A stretch of DNA of 64,000 bases, taken from contig CAZAWR010000022.1 in NCBI GenBank assembly GCA_964488865.1, forward strand, positions 1 to 64,000. The letters are read 5' to 3'. Each line of letters starts with the position of its first letter. Positions within the stretch are counted from its first letter, which is position 1. A program made the translations under genes and the position numbers. Below, one piece after another: positions 61,101 to 64,000 of this stretch. The notes under the pieces were generated by a model. It did no database searches. It had not been told where the DNA came from and saw only the letters and a list, made by a program, of their open reading frames with translations. Origin of the DNA: MWCO01 sp964488865 (GTDB lineage: Bacteria > Myxococcota_A > Polyangia > Polyangiales > Polyangiaceae).

Positions 61101-61524
61101 GGCATCGGACGGGGAGGTCATGCCGGTGCTCGTGGACTTCGGCCTTGCGGGCAGGAAGATCCGGCCGGGATGTGCGACGTCGGGATATGGGGCGCCGGAG
61201 GTATGGGGGCACGTGCCGGAGGGGCACGAGCCGCAGCCGATGGCAGCGGACGTGTATGCGTTTGCGTGTCTTGCGTACGAGACGTTGACGGGGGAGGAGC
61301 TATTTCGTGGGCCCAATCACCTGGCGGTCATCACGAGCCACTTGACGCACGACGGTCGTCCGAGGGGTCTTGGGAGGCTATCGGGCAAGCTTGCGCTCCT
61401 CGGGCTTGCGGGGGTTCTCGAGCGGGGGCTTCGGAGCGACCCACGGGATCGGTGTACGATCAGCGAGATGCGGCGGGGTTTGGCGGAGCTCGATTTGGCG
61501 CGCTGGCCCTGGCCGGTTGTGTGA
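58135..61524 (+). CDS. Large Ser/Thr protein kinase with an 820-residue helical N-terminus
   Basis: The 1,129-residue protein has a C-terminal kinase domain from about residue 825: G-loop FGAVGSVFVA near 829, Lys855 in FALKVPEY, catalytic HLDVK with Asp955 and Lys957, DFG at 1001, and YGAPEVWG. The stretch between the catalytic Asn and DFG is about 40 residues, roughly 25 longer than usual, with an Arg/Ser/Asp-rich loop. Residues 1-820 are helical with repeated Ala/Leu/Arg patterns, possibly ARM/HEAT-like; I do not recognise a family. It lacks a membrane helix, so it is probably soluble. It is convergent with the asparaginase gene. Confidence 0.85.
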   Translation: MGHARHHLDAFVELPRLPEDARRGAWRQAMASLAAQSADQIPVPLEGTNPQYLEESVRWALSEGLMDDLGWLSSAHAAGALYELAATLPVGTERREVGRRVLMRLTEGDAATFVALAQRLAQGSRRGLSGPGVRSRVALALDLPVGFATGADGLALSLLTRPELERVWLTEPSTGSLPSRRLAARLLERAACEALRRSSDPLGSVVSVFERPGVLTTWTRLLLDREPLVWRHVASARGLLSKRIPMFEGEIARDLDPMLSPTEWRRAATSAAAAVAVDPEGALERCRGLLHGRVFHQDPGVASAMVLGLSRAVDAEPEASEALLEDLVRAGGFDAIEALVRVRQEHVSSTLGTRAADLARRRIASHDFDPSGDDGREALLGALEEELRPPEERDTLRDLREELREAHTAFVTEGARAAFARALGVVKRADRLLDDLEATSDATAEQRRQAFFILRELDRTLLETSVLSDLLALGGKADTSFVPLDEQLGRLTDWLCGVEVASTGEDGNAEHYTLHLHRFRAMLHLVDADDVVAADHPTGRRERKLRTTRWLLERVSHDGPSSLRRVVAASAARACDALLREEVGELSDILVLVTDHVHDPVAVTTMAEAAMDPSMVLIFHGYARYLAGCQRAPRMTSGSLAALDMLNEMIESMPVAGPPRVEALRGALVGYAASLGSLLSVRSLSQVAGDEGAGTSRIPPLAGTAGLLARLAAGARRRLGAWPGDEPPMSRLALQRIDTGVEHALRGDPTPLRDAVSTGLATLRDELPLHLADVADHALGRLLILPAEHPEDVALETRRPRVQSTPVLPAWMPPSRILGGFHVLRPLGFGAVGSVFVACRVEDRTQRHPVRFALKVPEYGGDVAHTLSQTEFLELFREEAHALLAIPQHPNLARLVTFDAGARPKPILVMGLVEGPTLQRLIDTRVLETDRVIAILDGVAAGLEAMHAIGVGHLDVKPGNVILRASEEAVPLSTDLDLSRTQRVSRIPLASDGEVMPVLVDFGLAGRKIRPGCATSGYGAPEVWGHVPEGHEPQPMAADVYAFACLAYETLTGEELFRGPNHLAVITSHLTHDGRPRGLGRLSGKLALLGLAGVLERGLRSDPRDRCTISEMRRGLAELDLARWPWPVV

Positions 61525-61543
61525 GTCCGGCGGTCGTGAGAGC

Positions 61544-62569
61544 TCAGGTATAGGGGAGGTCTGCGCTCATTTCGCCGAGCAGGGCGCGACGGAAGCCATT
61601 GGCCACGTGGGTACGGCGGCGCGATTCGGGGGCCCGGCCGAGCAGGGTCATGAGCTTGGTGATGGCGGCCTCGACGGTCATGTCGCCGCCGGAGATGGCG
61701 CCGGCGTGTTGGGCGGCAGCCGATCCGGGATAGCGTCCGAGGTCGACGCCACCGCGCGGGCACTGGCTGACGATGATCACGGGCACGTCTTGCTCGGTGG
61801 CGCGGGCGATCGAAGGGACCAAGGAGCCGTTCGCGAGCGGGACGTTTCCGACGCCGAACGCCTCGAGCACGATGCCGTGCACGCCGGCCTGCAGGGCGTG
61901 ATCGATCAAGGACGAGTCCAGGCCTGGAAAGACGCGCAAGCACAGGACCTGTGGATCGATCCGGGGATCGAAGGCCCCGGCGGCACGAGCGGGCAGCACA
62001 TGCGGCGCGATCATGACGCCCAAGCCGAGTTCGACGAGCGGTTGACACAGGGGGCTGTCGAACGCGTCGAGCCCCCAGGCATCCATCTTCGTGCTCCTGC
62101 AGCCGCGGAGGAATTTGTGACCGAAGGCGATGCCCACCTCGGCCACGGGCAAGGTCGCGATGTGGAAGGCGTCCACGAGGTTGCTGCGGGCGTCGGTGCG
62201 AAAGTCGAACAGCGGTCGCTGGGCCCCCGTGAGCACGACGGGGCGGTCGAGTCCTGGGAGCAAGAACGCGAGGGCGCTCGCGGTGAACGCCATGGTGTCG
62301 GTGCCGGTGATGACCACGATGCCGTCGTAGTCGTCGAGGGACGCGTGGATGCTGCGTGCGATCTCGACCCAATGGGAGGGCACCATGTCGCCCGAGTCGA
62401 GGTTGAAGAGGATGCGCGTGTCGATGGACGCGATGGACCGGAGGACGGGCAGCTCGGCGAGCAAGTCGCGGGCGTACACGTCGGGCTCCAGGGTGTGCTC
62501 GTCTTCGCCGGGGCGCATCATGAGCGTTCCACCGGTGTGGATCATCAGGACGTTGGGGAGGGTGGTCAT
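61544..62569 (-). CDS. ansA: L-asparaginase (type I/II family)
   Basis: The 341-residue protein has the asparaginase motifs: IHTGGTLMM (Thr nucleophile region), VITGTDTMAFTASALAFLL, TGAQRPLFDFRTDA and a C-terminal SQCPRGGVDLGRY. It hydrolyses asparagine to aspartate; cytoplasmic type I is more likely since there is no signal peptide. Its ATG overlaps the stop of the HAD phosphatase gene by ATGA (62566-62569), so they form one operon with the phosphatase first. Confidence 0.9.
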   Translation of the reverse strand: MTTLPNVLMIHTGGTLMMRPGEDEHTLEPDVYARDLLAELPVLRSIASIDTRILFNLDSGDMVPSHWVEIARSIHASLDDYDGIVVITGTDTMAFTASALAFLLPGLDRPVVLTGAQRPLFDFRTDARSNLVDAFHIATLPVAEVGIAFGHKFLRGCRSTKMDAWGLDAFDSPLCQPLVELGLGVMIAPHVLPARAAGAFDPRIDPQVLCLRVFPGLDSSLIDHALQAGVHGIVLEAFGVGNVPLANGSLVPSIARATEQDVPVIIVSQCPRGGVDLGRYPGSAAAQHAGAISGGDMTVEAAITKLMTLLGRAPESRRRTHVANGFRRALLGEMSADLPYT

Positions 62570-63282
62570 GGTCGGGGCACGGGCTGTTGGGGGGCGTGGA
62601 ACAGGTCGAGCAGGCGGTGCAGCTCACCACGAGGCAGCACGTGCCTGGCGACCTCACTGAGCGCGCTGTCCTTCGGGTCGTACGCGATGGGGCACCCTAC
62701 GAACCGGAGGGCATCGAGGTCGTTGACGTGGTCACCGACGAAGGCGAAGCGGGGGGCGGGGGTGTTCGTTTCTTGGGAGAGGAGTCGCAGGGCGTCGGCC
62801 TTGCCTGCCATGTCGAAGGGCGTGGCGGTCCACCCCGTGATGCAGCCTACCTCGTCGAAGCGGATGCGGTTCGCGAAGACGTGCTGGAAGGGGTGCTCGG
62901 GGAAAAGGGTATCGAGCACGATGTCGAGGGTACCGGAGACGACGACGACGAAGTAGCCGCGTCGGGCGAGTTCAACGGTGACCTCACGGGCGCCCGGGAC
63001 GAGGCGCAGCTCGTGGTGGATGGCCTCGACGATGCGATCGCGGGTGGCGCCGCCGCGTCGCCAGCCTTCGATGTCGAGTCGCACCCACTGGGCGTAGGTG
63101 ATCTCGCCGGCCTTGAAGGCGCGGAAGCGCTCGGCGTTGAGCTGGGACCCTTCGCTGAACAGACGGTTGAGGATCTGCCAGATGACCAGGCCTTGGTCGT
63201 GCTCCACGAGGGTCCCATCGACGTCGAAGGCGACGATGTCGACGTCGTTTTCGGTGGGGGCGTTGGGACCTGAGAGTTTCAT
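62566..63282 (-). CDS. HAD-IB phosphatase (SerB-like)
   Basis: The 238-residue protein has the HAD signature Asp20-x-Asp22 (FDVDGTLVEHD), a helical cap, VVVSGTLDIVL, DMAGKADALRLL and FVGDHVNDLDALRFVGCPIA, typical of the HAD-IB (SerB/PSP-like) group. Substrate is uncertain, phosphoserine or another monophosphate. Start is ATG 63282 since a longer frame has no family sequence. It is the first gene of the pair with the asparaginase. Confidence 0.85.
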   Translation of the reverse strand: MKLSGPNAPTENDVDIVAFDVDGTLVEHDQGLVIWQILNRLFSEGSQLNAERFRAFKAGEITYAQWVRLDIEGWRRGGATRDRIVEAIHHELRLVPGAREVTVELARRGYFVVVVSGTLDIVLDTLFPEHPFQHVFANRIRFDEVGCITGWTATPFDMAGKADALRLLSQETNTPAPRFAFVGDHVNDLDALRFVGCPIAYDPKDSALSEVARHVLPRGELHRLLDLFHAPQQPVPRP

Positions 63283-63691
63283 GGGGTTGGACGCCAAACT
63301 GGTGAGTAGGGGACCGGGAATTCTGAACGGGCGGGATGTTCGTTCCCTGCTGCTTAGTACACGCGGGAGCAACTTGGTACTCGTTCGGCGTGCGTCTGAC
63401 CCCCGCCCCTACCCTTGCCCTTTCCCCTGCGCGAAGCGACTGGTGCTACCGGGTCAAGGCCCGGCCACGACCATGAACGGATGACGGACATCAACTAGGA
63501 GCTGAGAACACGGAAGGCGAATGCGAACCAGGAACGGGCGGAGTCAGGCGCAATTCGCACGGCCTCCCTCCGCACCACCCTTCTGTGCCTTCTGCGTCCT
63601 CTGTGGTTCTCCGGAGTGCGATCCCGGTACTCACTTCGGGCACAGGGGGTCAGCGCAATGCACCCCTCGTTCGGGGGCTGGCCAGGTGCGA
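63283..63691. other. Intergenic region with a degenerate short repeat
   Basis: This 409-bp stretch shows no credible gene. At about 63579-63612 its minus strand reads CCACAGAGGACGCAGAAGG and repeats the same kind of word, a type of short repeat I have seen described in intergenic DNA of several phyla. A promoter for the HAD/asparaginase pair should lie close to 63290-63340 but none is clear. The short frames on either strand look like shadows. Confidence 0.5.
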
Positions 63692-64000
63692 TCAAGGGTC
63701 GCGCAGCAGCAGCTTGCGGAGGGCGGGGCGCAGGGCGCGCATGGCGGCGCGCACGTTCGGGTAGCCGGCCTGGGTTGCGACGTGGTCCCAGGACTTGCGG
63801 TCCAGGACACGTCCTTGGACGAGGGCCTGCTGTTGCGGGGGCAGGGCGCGAAGGCATTCGGTGTGCTGCTCGACCACGCGGGTGATTGCGTAGGCCGCGC
63901 CCTGGAGGGTTTGGGGTCCGGACAGGTAGCGCTGGATGCGAATCTGCAGCTCGTTCGCGTCCAGGTCGACGGGGTTGGGGAGCCCTTCGACAAGAGCGGA
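63692..64000 (-). CDS. C-terminal part of a sigma-region-4-like protein (partial, cut at the window edge)
   Basis: A minus-strand frame is open from the window end (64000) to the TGA at 63692-63694, giving 102 codons. It reads ELQIRIQRYLSGPQTLQGAAYAITRVVEQHTECLRALPPQQQALVQGRVLDRKSWDHVATQAGYPNVRAAMRALRPALRKLLLRDP (segments LRALPPQQQALVQGRV and GYPNVRAAMRALRPAL). The second part has the order of sigma-70 region 4: helix, PPQQ-type turn, helix-turn-helix. The start and region 2 lie beyond the window. It could be an ECF-like or sigma-related protein; this is the limit of what is seen. Confidence 0.6.
   Translation of the reverse strand, partial: SALVEGLPNPVDLDANELQIRIQRYLSGPQTLQGAAYAITRVVEQHTECLRALPPQQQALVQGRVLDRKSWDHVATQAGYPNVRAAMRALRPALRKLLLRDP

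Noticed and set aside
61370..62956. A 528-codon plus-strand frame opposite ansA and the HAD gene
   Set aside because: Spans two coupled real genes on the other strand; the product has no domain.

Overview
The window looks like a chromosomal segment of a high-GC deltaproteobacterial lineage (Myxococcota). Four things point there: a secreted metalloprotease ending in a MYXO-CTERM-type sorting tail; three operators matching the GTTCAG-type LexA box described for Myxococcus xanthus; a mevalonate-type isoprenoid set with a type 2 IPP isomerase; and many TPR proteins, alternative sigma factors and a Ser/Thr kinase. I see no tRNA or rRNA genes, no CRISPR array, no intact transposase and no phage genes.

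Layout. 1-8.1 kb: glgC on the minus strand, then a lipoprotein, pilC, a PilS-type kinase, and an MlaC-like periplasmic gene behind a strong sigma-54 promoter, then a TPR protein. 8.3-21.1 kb: a three-gene minus-strand operon led by an 11.2-kb gene for a 3,735-residue TPR protein, followed by a DUF374 acyltransferase and a class IV aminotransferase, the last two coupled by an ATGA overlap. 21.6-24.2 kb: lolA, then glcD-ruvC convergent with it. 24.3-24.6 kb: a duplicated REP/MITE-like element. 24.7-27.9 kb: an NfeD-SPFH-SPFH membrane operon. 27.9-31.2 kb: two tandem YbjN-like paralogues, two small unknown genes and a MerR-HTH/TPR fusion.

31.2-41.1 kb is the most striking part: imuA, imuB and dnaE2, the SOS translesion mutasome. 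They do not form one operon here. They are three separate transcription units, each with its own LexA-like box ending 0-4 nt before the start codon, and an M49-like peptidase lipoprotein, a MepA-like murein endopeptidase and an alpha/beta hydrolase lie between them.

41.1-44.3 kb: mevalonate kinase and polyprenyl synthase, divergent from fni. 44.4-46.6 kb: a GAF/coiled-coil protein, a CheY-like regulator and an RpoH-type sigma factor. 46.8-49.7 kb: two exported coiled-coil/OmpA proteins and a double bacterial-PH membrane protein. 49.7-54.0 kb: a minus-strand operon of the MYXO-CTERM metalloprotease and two exported TPR proteins. 54.1-64 kb: purA, a SUMF1-type lipoprotein, an ECF sigma factor with a probable sigma-54 promoter, a phosphoglycolate phosphatase-like HAD, a 1,129-residue kinase, an asparaginase/HAD pair and the C-terminal end of a sigma-region-4-like protein cut by the window edge.

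A repeat bounded by CTAG and inverted CCCAAATCAAGC-type ends occurs at 1-70, 8158-8318 and 24294-24571, and supplies the TAG stop codon of two genes.
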